Source of the DNA: Lojkania enalia | Taxonomy: Eukaryota > Ascomycota > Dothideomycetes > Pleosporales | Assembly: GCA_010094045.1 (NCBI GenBank) | Contig: ML986796.1 | Location: forward strand, 5,426-69,425 | Length of the DNA: 64,000 nucleotides | Direction of reading: 5' to 3' | Shown here: piece by piece, positions 1-12,446 of the stretch | Layout of the letters: each line of letters begins with the position of its first letter | Numbering within the stretch: the first letter of the stretch is position 1 | The notes under the pieces: model-generated | Seen by the model: only the letters and a program-made list of their open reading frames with translations | What the model was told of the DNA's origin: nothing | Databases searched by the model: none | Translations under genes and position numbers: made by a program

Positions 1-85
1 TGGGGGTAGAGTAAGATAAGCGAAAAGCTTTAGGATAAGGTTATATATAAAGCTTTTCGTGGAACGATTTCTTTGCATTATTATA
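1..85 (-). repeat. Gypsy-1 3' LTR, inner 85 bp
   Basis: These bases align without a gap to 6,914-6,998, the last 85 bases of the complete LTR. The LTR terminus on the minus strand starts TGTAATAATGC in the right copy; here the TG appears as TA, a RIP-type change. The polypurine tract lies immediately to the right. Confidence 0.9.
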
Positions 86-660
86 CTACCCCCCTCCTCA
101 TAGGCTAATAGTCCCTATCTATACTAGTTCGGGAGGGAATTGGGGCTATTATAGATAGGTTCCAGTATAAAGAAATTTCTTTAAGGAGATATTTACTAGT
201 AAGAGCTAATACACGCGGTTGCTTATAGAGATACGTTTATTAATGTAATATTAAGTAAGGTTTTTATAGTAAGTGTAATTAACCTATATATTAGCTAGTA
301 ACTACTATTATAATAGTTTATTAATATTGCAATTTCGTCGCGTATAGTAATAAGCGTTTACCAGCCTTAGTATATTACTAGATTACTGTTAACTAAGCTT
401 CCTTAACTAAATAATAACTTCTACTCTGTATATATTATTGCGCGTCCCTAGAACTATTAATTATTAAAGTATTATTAACGCTTTATAAAAAAAATTAATT
501 AATATACTATTCTACCCGCCTTTTAGAGCCTCTTTAGAAGCCTTCTAAGTTATCTACCTTTAAACTATATATACGCTCGCCCGCGGGTAGCATATAATAT
601 TTTTCTTTTAGTCTCTAAGATTAAAAAAATGCAAGTATTATACCTTATAAAATAAAAAGT

Positions 661-1146
661 ACAACCCCGTACAAATCGCATCTAATACTAGTAGAGTATT
701 TACTACTAATATACTTATAGATCCCCTCCTACTATAAGGAGAAGTTTCTAGTCCTCTAAGGCTATCTCAAACTATAGATAGTAGCCCGATACGTAGGGGA
801 TAAAGAGGATAAAAAGGTAGCCTTTAAGGCTGTTTTAGAGTCTACTTACAGCCTAGCGCTTATAGCCTAGGTTGTAAAGAGTTAGGAAGATAGCCTTCCT
901 ACAGCTAGTATTTAGGTAGCTTTATTCTACTAGGGTATTAAGTTGCTCTATTAGGTTTCAGCCCTAGAAGCTCTAGTATCTAGCCTTTAGGCTGATATTA
1001 CAGCGCTCTTAAGCGGCTAAGGATGAGGTAGAGAAGGTTTGGGGGGAGTCCGGAGGGAAAGAAAGAGAAGGAGAATAGAGGAGAAGAGGACTAGAGAGGT
1101 ATCTAATAGCCTACTATTAGACCCTCTAGATTTTATAGAGGAGTAA
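661..1146 (+). pseudogene. Possible reverse-oriented extra ORF of Gypsy-1
   Basis: Between the end of Gypsy-1 pol (minus strand, about 1,190) and its 3' LTR, one plus-strand frame reads like protein. It has about 160 codons, with eleven internal stops (nearly all TAG or TAA), each one transition from Gln, Trp or Arg. It contains a lysine- and acid-rich stretch with helix-like spacing around 785-845 and a strongly basic run (RRERKRRR) at about 1,045-1,075, followed by an open tail to TAA at 1,144. The last 40 codons are fully open although the region is AT-rich. Bases 1,022-1,110 are purine-rich on this strand. I recognise no family. It could be an additional antisense ORF of the retrotransposon, a captured gene fragment, or chance openness caused by base composition. 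Confidence 0.35.
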
Positions 1147-1189
1147 TTTCGGGCCTATACTTTAGTTTTTTAATCTACTATTCAACTCT

Positions 1190-4100
1190 TATATATTATT
1201 ATCTACTAGATAATCTATATTCTCTATACTATCTTTATATACCTTAATCTATTTAGTTAGAGCATTTAGGGGTCCTAGCTAATTCGGATACTTATTATAA
1301 AAAGCCCTTAGCTTATAAAGCGAACCTATAAAATTTAAGACTTTATACTAGACTGGGTTAGGATTATATCCTACCTATTTTATACAGTATTTAAGGGTCT
1401 TGCAATATAGCTTACTAGCTAGTATTTCCTTAACCTTCTACTCTTCTACCCCCTTAATAGCGATAGCGGGTGGTTTCGGAGCTTCTTACTCTAGTAGAGG
1501 GTCCTAGGGGTTTTTATATAGTAGGTTTAGTATAAAGATATTATATATTCTCGATTCTAGGGGTAGCTATAGATAGTATAAATTTCCAACCTATTCTAGT
1601 ACTTTAAAAGGGCCCTTCTATTAATCGGATAGCTTTCGGCTTAGTCTCTAAACCGTAAAGTTCTTAGTATTTAGGTAGACTATATTACTAATCTACTAAT
1701 TAATCGGTCGCTAATAATAGTTAACAACGGATTATATACAATCCTAAGCCTTTTTAATATTAGCCTTTACAGTTTCCTAGACTATATATATACGAGTTAC
1801 TAGAGCTAAAATGTTCTTATAATTTAATTTATCTATTATAGTAATAGAATTAATAGAATATTTCTAATCCCAACTCTAATAGAGTTTAGATCTGTATAGA
1901 ATCTGATATAGAGATATTCTAATAGTTATATAGGGTAGAGTTACTTATACTCGGTCGATTATAGGTAATAGAAAACTCTAGTTATTCTAGTAGAAGGATA
2001 TAAAAGAGCACAGTCTCTAATCGATGTACTTATTTATAATCTCTATCTATCTGTTAGTCTCTTTATAATAAGTAGTAGATAGTTTAATCTTTACGTCTAA
2101 AATATAGTAGAATTTAGACTAGAAACTAGATATAAACTAAGGTTTTTAGTCTAAAATAATAGTTTCGGGCGTATAGTTAAAGCGGTATATCTATTAAATA
2201 AATAATTCAGCTATTCCTTATGCGTTAATTATATAATAGTAGGGAATAGATACCGCTTATTTAGACAGGCGATTAATTACTACTATAATCTAATTGTATC
2301 CAGACTTATCTATAGAGAAATCTTTAAAGTTAATATATAGATACTATATTAGTTAATTTAGTATAGAAAGTAGGTAGATAAAACCTAGGGTTTAGGTTTA
2401 TATCGAATAAACTTTATAGTATAGGATGCAATTCTATATATATTATTTATAAGTAGCCTCTATACCCTTCTAGTAGTACTTCTAGGATAGTAACTAATAG
2501 GTTTTAGTAGCATTTAGGTGTGCGGAGGATACTTAGTTATAAGTCTCTTATATAAGTCGTGTATAAAGGCCTGAATCTAATAGAATATATAAGTAATTAT
2601 TATAGAGGAGTAGTCTATTCTCTATCTAATACTTGTAGAATAAAAGTATATATTCCTGCGTAAAGAAGACTTAGTTTTCTTATAGTAATATATTAATTAA
2701 CTCCAGAGAGTCTAGTAATATAATCTACTTTTAGCCTTTAATAACATTTAGTATAGCTGCTTAAGTTATTATTTAGGTAATATAAGACTAGGCTAATTCG
2801 GCATTAATTTAGGGGTAAAGTTAATACGGTCTAAATAGAACTCTTAACTAGTTATTAGTTTAAGCCGCTTTTAAGTTTTCTATATCTTATTTATAATAAC
2901 TAAGGATGTCTACTCTAGCATTATTCTTATTTAGAGTATACTTAATTCGGAACTGATACTAAGCTAATTCCTCGGTCTAATAAACTTAACAAGTATTAAG
3001 TACCTTTATAGTTATAAAATATTTGAGTAAGTGATAATCAGTATATACTAGAATTCTAGTAGCTACTAAAGTAAGTTCTACCCTCTATTATTTAAACGTA
3101 GTAACGATTGTGAACAGTTTCTTATTATAAATCTTCTAGTTTAGTTCTAAACCGGATAGAACCTTACTATAAAATACTATAGGGTACTATTTTCCGTTAG
3201 AATGTTTCTATAATAGTACTCCTACAACTACTCTATTAGAGGTATTAGTTTCTATTTTTATTTCTAACGTAGGGTTAAAGTAGTAGAGAGTAGGTATACT
3301 TAATAGGGCTGACTTTAATTTCTTAAAGGTAATATCACATTCTAAAGTTTATATAAAAGGGGTTATAGGGCTCTATAGTATAATAATTAGCTTTGCGACA
3401 CGCGAGAATTCCGGTATAAACTATTAGTAGAATCTAGTAAAACCTAAGAAGGATTTTACACCCGTTATAGTAGTAGGTAGCTGCTAGTTGCGTAGTACTT
3501 CTACCTTCTCTAGGTTAACCTTAAGGTCTTTATTTAAGAAGATGTAGCTAAAGTATTTAGTTTAAGTAATATAGAATTTGCTCTTTTTAATATTAACTTA
3601 TAACCCTACTTAATATAATCTCTTAAGAACTTTCTTAATATAGATAGCGTATATCGCCTCGTCTTTAGAGTAGATAAAAATATCGTCTAGGTAAGTAATA
3701 TAGAAGTTATCTAGATAGTTAATTAGTACATCGTTTATATAGCGCTGGTAAGTTGCTAGACTATTATACAATTTAAAAGGTAGAACTTTATACTTATAGG
3801 TTCCGTATCGAGTCTAAAAAGTAGTATATTCTTTAGAACTAGGGTCTATTCTAATCTTATTAAAGGCTGCGCGAATATTAAACTTAGTAAAGATTACTAC
3901 TTTAATAGGCTTAAATAAGAGTTTATCTATATGCGGTATCGGATATATATTTTTATAGGTAAGAGTATTAAGTTTATAATAATCTACGCAGATATATAGG
4001 TTGCTATTAAATTTATAAATATAAAGGATTAGAAATGTAAAGAAGCTCCAACTCTATTTAATATACCTATACCATAGATTATCTATAATATACTTTTTAG

Positions 4101-5150
4101 TTACCTCTAGCTCCTTAATATTCTACTTATATAACGGGCTGTAACTATTAGAGAGGGGTTCTATAAGGATAATCTTATAATTATAAGAGCGGTATTCTAG
4201 TAATTAATAAGCCGCAATTTTACTAAATATATCCTAATACCTATAGTATTTAGATAGTAATTAGAGATTTACCAGTACTTCGTTTTCAGTCTTATCTTCT
4301 AGCTCTAGGGCTTGCTTATCTTTAATTAGCCGCTCAATTTCGTATAGAAACATAGAGAAAAACTCGTTCTCTTTTCTCTTTATATTAAAGTAGAAAGTAT
4401 TAGCTAAGATAAGAGTAATAATAGAAGAATAAACTTTCTTTAGATTAGGTTTAGACTTTATTTCATACGGGTATATAAAAGCTTTAAGCTTATTTAAACT
4501 ATAGGTTATAGGAGACTAGTATAGTTTTAGTAGTTTTAGTAGACCTTTAATATAATAGATAATCGGACTACGGGACTACTAATACTAGTTCTTTTTCTAT
4601 AGAGTGTCGCGTCGCCGGATATCTAGCTCTATTTCCTTATCATGTACTAGCTGAGTTAATTATATAAGAAGAGGAGGTAAAGGATTATAAATAGTAGGAT
4701 ACTTAAAGGGCTATATAATCTAATTTTTATCTATATCTAGCAGGAGTTGAAAATAATATAACTATTTAATACTAATAATATAATTCTAAGTATCTAGATC
4801 TATAATAATAAATAGGTAGTTTTAGATAGTTCTCCTATTAATTCGCAGGTATAAATAGATATACTAATTAACTAGAGTTTAGATTTAGTCCTAAAAACCT
4901 TTAATAGTAATTTTAAAGGGTAAATATTATATCGATATATATAGAGCTTAGGAGAGTAATCTAGTTACCGTAGAATTAAGAAATAAGAAGCCTTAGGTAC
5001 TAGTATTAACAAGGGCGTTTAGTTATATATTAACACCTTTTAAATATAGAACGGTAGGAATTTAGAAGTACTTTCCTCTAAATAAATACGATAAATCGAT
5101 GTTTAATAAGTTGTACTTATTTAAGTCTAGAATAGAGAGTTTTCTTAAAC
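1190..5150 (-). pseudogene. Gypsy-1 pol (RT, RNase H, integrase, chromodomain), RIP-inactivated
   Basis: The minus strand encodes a Ty3/gypsy polyprotein in the order RT, RNase H, integrase, chromodomain. The clearest block is the RT palm motif: the codons around 3,659-3,700 read ITYLDDIFIYSKDE, with both catalytic Asp intact. At the C-terminus (about 1,300-1,430) translation gives TLKYCIK.VGYNPNPV, followed by a YNKYPN..GPLN tail. That is the chromodomain and tail pattern of fungal chromoviruses. Frames are interrupted by many TAG/TAA codons at former Gln or Trp positions, and several Asp codons appear as Asn. Chromodomains of this type bind methylated histone H3 and direct integration to heterochromatin. 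Domain limits and both outer ends are approximate. Confidence 0.75.
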
Positions 5151-6719
5151 GTCTCCGTTTCCCACCTAAAAACTATCTGGGTGGTACTCGTTTGCGTCTA
5201 GAAACTCTTCTTTCTTAATCTCCTCTTATTTAACCTTTATCTCTTATACTTTAAAAACTATATATTTATTCGTAAAGTATTCTAGTTTACTATAATTATA
5301 GTAATTACCTAGGGTTATATACCTTTTAAGTACAAGAGTCTTACTGGGTTATTAGAAAGCGATCATAGTAGAATAAGGTATTAATACTAGGGTAGATTAG
5401 AGTAGTATTAGATTATAGGTTACTTTAAATAAACTCTTAGAAACCTTCTAGTACTAATCCGAATTTATTTTAGCTACAACCTATAGGCTAGCAGTTCGTT
5501 CTAGAAGGTTAAGAATACTCCTTCTTTCTATATCGTAGGCTATTAAGTAGGCAACTATAGTATTAAAGGAGCCTTTCTATATAAGCTTAAAGCTAAGGTT
5601 TAATATCCTTAGGCTGGGGAGAATCTTATTCTATAGGTAGAAGAACCACTTAGATTAGGGTACAGATCCTCTAATAGCTATACTAATAAAGCGAGCTTTA
5701 AAAGTTGGGAACGCTTTTCTCTTATTTATTCTTAGGACCTAAAACGCCTATTACGCCTCTATCTCTTTATTACCTATAATAAAATACGATTGTAGAAATA
5801 AAATTATTTCTTTAGTATTCTTAAACTAATACTAGTCTAATTTAGCTAGATATTTTAGCTCTAGATACCCTTTCGTAGTACTAGAGGTATATTTCTATAC
5901 TAATACTATATATATATACTCTATTAGATAGTAATCTATATTAATCTTAAATCAGTCTAGAATTAAGGCTCGCTATTATTTAAATATAGGTTTATTACTA
6001 TCTATAAGGCTTTTAATCTTAGGTATACGTTTAGTAAGGTAGGCTTAAGGGGGCTTAGGGGTAGCTAAGAGGTTTCTTACTAGAGAAGTCGTAAAAGTTT
6101 CTTAGTATATTATTAGTTCTGATTTGGTGGTTTATAGAGGTTAATTAGAACTAATAGTTCTCTATTATATTAAGTATATAATCTCCTCCTATAAAATTAC
6201 AATTTATTTCTTAAGGGTTAGTTTACTCTAATTTCCCTCTAAATTAGATAGGTTCTTTATTATAAGCCTTATAGAGAGGGGTCCGCCTGTTGTAGGGCCC
6301 CCTATAGGAGGTAACAGTTGTTCTATACGCGTAGATAGAAGCTTACTCTTACTACAACTTATACATATATTAGTTCTAGTATAGGAATTAGAAGGTAAAT
6401 TATAGTTAGATATCGGCGGTTACCTCTAATTCTAATAGGTTATTAGTAGTTTCTAAGTTTTTACCTAGGCGTACTCTACGCGGCTTTTCTAAAGGCAATC
6501 CTAATCGTAGGGGATAAGAAGTTCTAAACCTAAAGACTTTAGTTAATAAAAAGTCTCTAAGATCCTATCTAGGTAACTAAATAATTTAATATAATAGTAT
6601 ATAAGTATTATAATCTAAACTAAATTAGGCGTATCTTAGACTTAGATATATTTAAATAAACAATCGATGCAATATTATTAAAGAGGCTATTACTAGTAGT
6701 ATTAAATTCTTCTATATAA

Positions 6720-6998
6720 TATAACAGTATAAGTAAGATAATAGGTCTAAATATAATACAAATCTACTTAGAGGTATATAGGAGTACGTAGGGGTTCAGG
6801 GACCTAGGAATTCTATTAACACCTATAGGCCTTATATAAAAGGATATAGAAGAACTATTAAACTACTTATAAAGGAGTATACAACTATATATAGAAGGGA
6901 AAAGGGGTAGAACTAGAGGTAGGATAAGATAAGCGAAAAGCTTTGGGATAAGGTTATATATAAAGCTTTTTATAGAACGATTTCTTTGCATTATTACA
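6720..6998 (-). repeat. Gypsy-1 5' LTR (279 bp)
   Basis: This complete LTR is bounded by TGTAA...TTACA (minus strand), allowing for RIP changes of TG to TA. It has the same length as the solo LTR at 31,606-31,884 and is collinear with it, which fixes both edges. Downstream (6,999-7,003) lies CTCTT, the expected right target duplication; its partner is left of the window. Confidence 0.85.
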
Positions 6999-7293
6999 CT
7001 CTTTAATCTTACTAAGCTTTATTAAATTAGGCTAGTAATTATATTATAAAGCTGTTCTTTACCTTTATATACTAAGTATACTTTAAGAGATATTATAGAT
7101 TAATATAACACAATATATAGTTAATATTACATCTTATTAAAGAACTTAAAGTATAAGCTATATTCTAGTTTCTTTCTAAATTAATTCTATAGTTATTAGT
7201 TATAGTATAATATTATAAAGTATAATTATCGCAATTTTAGTAGGGTTTTAGTATTATAATTAGCTTACTTAGGTAATTAGCTTACTTATACTA
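6999..7293 (-). mobile_element. Fot-A copy 3: right end of a Fot1/pogo transposon cut by Gypsy-1
   Basis: Collinear with the right ends of Fot-A copies 1 (to 20,652) and 2 (to 30,847), including the full terminal inverted repeat with its two AAGYRAGCTAATTA units. The left side stops exactly at the Gypsy-1 LTR, inside sequence equivalent to about 20,358 of copy 1, so Gypsy-1 inserted into this copy. The remainder should lie beyond the left window edge. In this orientation the transposase is on the minus strand; only its start region could be present here. Confidence 0.85.
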
Positions 7294-7572
7294 TATATTA
7301 CTAGCTTTAATATAATTATTAAAATAATAAGAGGTAATAACTAGTTTTATAGTAGTTTAAATAGAGTTTAGAATAATTTAAAATTTATTTTATATAATAT
7401 CTATTAGTTTTTTAAAAAGAGATAAGTTCTACTAAATTAGATATAAAAATTACTAGTTCTAATACTAATAATTCTATTAAATACTATAGTTCTATTACTA
7501 ATATTATATCTTATAGCTTTTAAATATTTATATAGCTAGCTATTTAATAAGAAAATATCTCTATATAATATA
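7294..7572. other. AT-rich stretch without recognisable content
   Basis: RIP-like composition between the Fot-A right end and the Fot-C left end. I see no terminal repeat, coding motif or match to other parts of the window. It is probably old repeat or host DNA. Confidence 0.5.
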
Positions 7573-9483
7573 TTTTATAAGCGAGTCGCCTACCTAAATA
7601 AGTCGCCTACCTAAATAAGTCGCCTACCTAAATAAGTCGCCTACCTAAATAAGTCGCCTACCTAAATAAGTTGCCTACCTTATTAACTATCTCTATATTT
7701 AGAGGTATATATTATAATAATACCTATAGATATTACTATAATAATTTAATAGGAGATAGATATATTATTTATCTACTATTATATAAGTTCTAGTATTATA
7801 TCTAGGCTCGCTATAGCAGCTGCAACACTTCTAGTACAGTATACCTACTCTTCTATACTTCCTACCTACGTGTACTTTATCCTCTAGTTGCTTATCTACC
7901 TCCTTTTAAGCAGCTATCTTAGCAGCTTTAGCCTTAGTAAGGCTACCTTACTTCTATAGAACCTTTTTTAATCGCTTTTTACGCTGTAATAGAGCCTTAT
8001 TTACTTCTTAAAGCTAACCAACCAAACACTAAAATAGTACACATAAATAAGCTATTTATATAGTATCTTTAGTAAGCGAATTAAGAGAATTATTAATTAT
8101 AGTAGGTAAGCTATTCTAATATCTAGTAATATAGTCTTAAATTAGTATTATTTAAGACCCTAGTTTAACAGTATTAGTTGGTATTTTTAACTCCTAGAGG
8201 CAACTAGCTGCTAGTAGTAGTAATAGAGTACGAAGCTTAATATTAAGCTTTAATAGTATTATATTAGAATTATATAGTATTAGACTAGTACCTTAAAAGC
8301 TTACATATATATTAGCCTTAGTAATAGAGCACTAATATACTATACGAAAGGTTAGTAGAAAGTCAAGCTTTATAATATAGTAGATACTAGCTTATATAAG
8401 CTTATTAATCTTACGCCTATATACTTTCTTTAATAGTAAAAAGTAGCCTATATTTAGAGGCTGTAGTAGATATAATAAATATACCGGTATATATAATAGA
8501 ATAATATCCTACTCTTTATAAAGTAGCTAAAACTTAATAGACCTATAGCTCTTATAACTATTAATAACTAGTAGACGATAAGCGCTTACTATATACTACT
8601 TTATATACTAATTAAAATGCTTTAGCTATTTAATTATAAGTTATTATTTATCTATCTACTATTACTTAGTATAATTACTCCTCCAGGTAGTATATTATTA
8701 CCCTAATACTATATAGAGAGGTACTACTTACTAGTAAAGATAATAAATAGTAGAATAGTATTACCGTAAACGCTAATAGCCTAAATAACTATTATCTACT
8801 TATAATCGTCTAGCTATAGTAATTTTAGTTAATTAGCTAATAGTTTAGTACTAGTAACTATTTTACTAGTAGATATAATACCTATTTAGAAGCCTATCTT
8901 ATTAAAATTATAGATATTATTATTAGTAATACTATACTTTACTTTAGTATTACGTACTAGGTTAAACTAACTTCTAATAACTTTAAGATTTTTATAGAGA
9001 GCTCTTTAATAGTCGTATTTTTAATAGAAGTATATTTTAAGCTTAGAAATATAATTAATAAAGTTTATTAGCTAGTTTTTACCAACCTAGTCTATAGAGC
9101 AAGCTCTAAGTAAATAGTTAGCTATATCTCGTATACTATTAATTATAGGAGGGTATCTATAAGATAATAGGTCTAGTATATATTATATTATAGTTAATTC
9201 TTCTAGCTTTATAAGCTTCTTTAAATTGGGCTTATAATTATATTGTAAAGGTTTACCAGCACGTTAGTCTTTAAACGTTATTCGGGGGATACTATAGGTA
9301 GCTATAGTATTTTATACGCTCTAAATTTAATCTTAATTAATAGCTAAAATAGCTAGTAATACCTAACCTTCTTAATAGATTAATTAAGGTTAAGGTAGTT
9401 GCTATATTATATTATAAGTAGGTAGAGTATAACTTTTTAGCAAAAGTAGGCAACTTACTTAAATAGGCGACTTATTTATAAAA
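7573..9483 (-). mobile_element. Fot-C copy 1: Fot1/pogo-type DNA transposon
   Basis: A 1.9-kb cut-and-paste element flanked by TA on both sides (7,571-7,572 and 9,484-9,485). Left and right ends are inverted copies (TTTTATAARYRAGTCGCC and its complement). The left end carries six tandem 17-bp units, the right end only two. The minus strand encodes a broken transposase: the reverse complement of about 8,400-8,600 matches the DDE catalytic end also seen at 42,185-42,665, and the reverse complement of about 8,950-9,430 matches the DNA-binding end seen in the plus-strand fragment at 24,993-25,525. All frames are full of RIP-type stops. The element is a non-autonomous relic. Confidence 0.85.
7579..7680. 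repeat. Six tandem 17-bp units in the Fot-C terminal repeat
   Basis: Six consecutive 17-bp units (AAATAAGTCGCCTACCT and near-identical forms) fill exactly 102 bp. The first unit is part of the terminal inverted repeat proper; the last has one C-to-T change (GTTGCC for GTCGCC). The other end of this element and the fragment at 24,993 have only two units, so the array expanded here. The units are probably transposase-binding sites. They are head-to-tail without spacers, so this is not a CRISPR array. Confidence 0.9.
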
Positions 9484-9604
9484 TACGTTATATAGTATTA
9501 TTTTAGTAGTAGAGATAGACTTCTATCTTTTATAGTAAGGCTAATAAATAATAGTTTTACTATAGTAAAGCCTATAAAACTATATAAAATAGATCTATTA
9601 TTAT
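9484..9604. other. Short AT-rich spacer with Copia-1 target site
   Basis: RIPped spacer between Fot-C and Copia-1. Its last five bases (9,600-9,604, ATTAT) are the left target duplication of Copia-1, matching 24,927-24,931. No gene is seen. Confidence 0.6.
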
Positions 9605-9808
9605 TATAGTAAGAGGCGAATCTTATCTTAGGGAGGAAGATAAAGAGCTGAACTATTTAATTAAAGATAGCTAGCGGGCTATATTTATATATATAAAAAA
9701 GGGGTATATTAGCTAATATCTAATATAATATCCAGCGTAATATTAACCATAATATCGTACGTCGATATCTAATACAGCTTAGTAGACTAGCTAAAAATCC
9801 TTATAATA
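9605..9808 (-). repeat. Copia-1 3' LTR (204 bp)
   Basis: On the minus strand it begins TATTATAAGG (from TGTTATAAGG) and ends CTTACTATA, and contains a TATA-like run (ATATATATAAATATAG). It is collinear with 24,723-24,926 and with the isolated copy at about 54,405-54,573. The C-run at 9,811-9,816 just to its right is the polypurine tract seen from the other strand. Confidence 0.88.
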
Positions 9809-12446
9809 TACCCCCCTAATTTTAACTATAAAGGAGAAGCTGTATTAAAAAAAATAAAGGTAGATACTATACTAATAAAAGTAAATTATATAGAGTAACT
9901 AATAGTAGAATTAAATACGCTTATAGAAATATTAATTTAATATAATATAGGGTAAGTTATAATTAATTTTAATTACCTTCTAAGATTTTTATTAGTAATC
10001 GATTTATTTAGCTAATAGAAGTTTCTAAGATTTAATTCTAGCTAAAATATCTTCTATTTTTAGTTGCTTAATAAACTTTTAGTATTATTATAGTTGTAGA
10101 ACTTTTATAAGACTATTAGCTAGTATTAAATTTATTAGTTATTAACTAATTATAAGTTTCTACTCTACTACTTCTTAATATAGCTAGTACTAGTATATAT
10201 TTATATAGTAAAGTTTAGTATTAAAGTACTTAAATAGCTTATTTACAATATTTACTATTTATTAATTATTATAAAGTAGTACTAGTTATATATTAATATA
10301 GAAGTATAGTAAGGTAAAAGTCTTCTACTACTATTCTATTTTTAATCCGGTAACTAATAGTACTAATAATTCTACTTTAGTAATTAATTTTATAACTATA
10401 CGCTAAATTAAAGTTTTCTAATTAATTAGTATTCTAAAAAGTTAAAATATATAGTTATAAGAACTTTAATAAGTATTAGAATTATTATTAAAAACTGTAT
10501 TAGAAGTACTATAGAATAGTAATTACTTTATAGGGTTAATATAATTAGTATTATAACTTTAACTAATAGTAGAAGTATTTTATATATTATTAGCTATTAT
10601 TATAATTACTAAGTACTTTATACTAATTAAATATTATTATATTTATAAGGTAATATTAATATAATATTTTCTAGGGTTCTATAAGTATTATAATAATATT
10701 AAATATACTTATATAATATTAAGTTATATAAAAACTATAATTTAAGCTATATAGTTAATTAGCTATTAGTAGTAAGATATCTTATTAAAGGATTTTTTAG
10801 TAGTAGCTAGTAGTATATTCTCGTATAGAAGTGTTCTTAGCGCCTTCTTATTAACCGTAATATTAAATTACGCTACTACTTTATTAATAAATAAGTCTTA
10901 TAGTAGCTAGATCTTATACTACTATTTATTATATATAACTTAAACTCTTAAAAACTAATTTAGATCTCTAAAAGATTAAAGTTTATATTTATTATTTAAT
11001 TACAATTTAAATTTCTACTTAGTAGAAATATTTAGTAGATAAATTAGAATTATAATATTATTAATATAAAAAAAGATAATTAGCGTATTATTAGTATATA
11101 AATAAGATATTCCTAGTACTATTTTAAGGCCTAATTACTTTAGAGTTCTATTTAGCTTATAATACTAAAGTTTTAGAGTATCTTTAAAATTATATATAAC
11201 TTTCTATAGTTGTAAATATTTCCTATACTTATATATAAAACCTTCTAGTATATAAATATATATTAACCTATCTAATCGGTAGTTAAAGAACGTATTAATA
11301 ATATTAAACTAGTATATATTAAGTTTAAAATAAGTTGCAATTAATATTAGAAAGTAAAAGGTTTATATAACTAGTATAGTAGTATAGGTATCTTTCTATT
11401 AAAATTATAGATTACTATATATAACTAATCTAGCCTTAAATTTATATAGGAAACTATTCTTATTAAATTTATATATAAATATCTATATAACTAGAAGAAT
11501 TTTAGTAGTATTTTAGAGGATTATTACCTTCTACTAAATATCTATATCCTTCTACTTTTATAACTCAACGCGATAGGCTTTATAGAAGCTAGTACTAAAA
11601 GAATAATTCTTTAGATTCTTATAGTACTTTAGTTCTAGTAGAAGCTAATTATAATAATATTTTCTAATAGTATAAGTTTCCTTTATATAATTTGCCGGTA
11701 TTAGCTTGTTATTAGATAGTACTATAAAGGTTATAAAGTATAACTAAAGCAGCTTATAGTTATATAAAAATCTACCTTTCTAAATTATATTATTCCTAAA
11801 TATTTAACTACTAAATTCTTCCCTTTATAGAGTATTATTTATTCTTCTTAAGAATATAGAAGTATAAGTAGACGATAGTTACTATTTTTATAGTAAATTA
11901 TTGCTAAACGTAGTATTTTTATTATCTACTAGTAGTATTATAAAAGTATCCTAATTCCTTAATACTAGCGCTAGTATTAATTCTAGTATTAGAAGTCTCT
12001 AATTACTAGTAATATTGTTGATTTATTTTATAAAAATAATATTCTCCTACTAATAGGCCTTTCTACTAATTAAATTACCTACTAACTTAGTAGAGATATC
12101 TTAATTAGATAGCTAATTCTTATAGATTTCTTCTATAACTTTAATTGTTTTATTATTACTACTATTAATAGAACTCTTAATATTATTAATTTAAAAAAGA
12201 ATCTTCTCTAGGAATTCTTTTAGTAGATATTCCTCCTCTTTACTAAATATAATATTACTAAATATAATATCTCTAGTATTAAATATCTATTTTAATTTTA
12301 GAATTAGTATTCGGTATATATTTATACTCCTATATTATAAGAATTTCTCGATTAGTATTTATAATACTAGTTTATTACCTCTTAATAGAATTTTATCTAA
12401 AATATATATATGTAATCTTATAATCTAAAGGTAAATAAGAGATAGT
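9809..12446 (-). pseudogene. Copia-1 pol, RT/RNase H part
   Basis: The minus strand carries the C-terminal half of a copia polyprotein. Around 11,040-11,090 it reads NNTLIIFFYINNIIILIY: the YVDD active-site block of copia reverse transcriptase with both Asp converted to Asn, the G-to-A effect of RIP on the other strand. Near 12,230-12,400 it reads INIYRILIL followed by TRDIIF, matching the linker between copia integrase and RT. Stops are frequent. The segment ends at the Gypsy-3 target site (ATAGT, 12,442-12,446) and resumes at 18,423. Confidence 0.8.

Larger units (their letters stand above)
1..6998 (-). mobile_element. Gypsy-1: RIPped Ty3/gypsy chromovirus, left edge cut by window
   Basis: An LTR retrotransposon read on the minus strand. 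The right end (6,720-6,998) is its 5' LTR and bases 1-85 are the inner end of its 3' LTR; the rest of that LTR lies left of the window. Just inside the left LTR, 86-99 is a C-rich run that is a polypurine tract on the minus strand, fixing the orientation. Minus-strand translation shows a reverse transcriptase YLDD motif near 3,659-3,700 and a chromodomain near 1,300-1,430, with gag expected between about 5,200 and 6,700. Full size would be about 7.2 kb. About 1.1 kb between the end of pol and the 3' LTR is unusually long and holds a possible reverse-oriented reading frame. All frames are broken by RIP-type stops. The right LTR abuts a Fot-A transposon end, so the element inserted into that transposon. 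Confidence 0.9.

Noticed and set aside
7579..7680. CRISPR-like array
   Set aside because: The units follow each other without spacers, form part of a transposon end, and the genome is eukaryotic.
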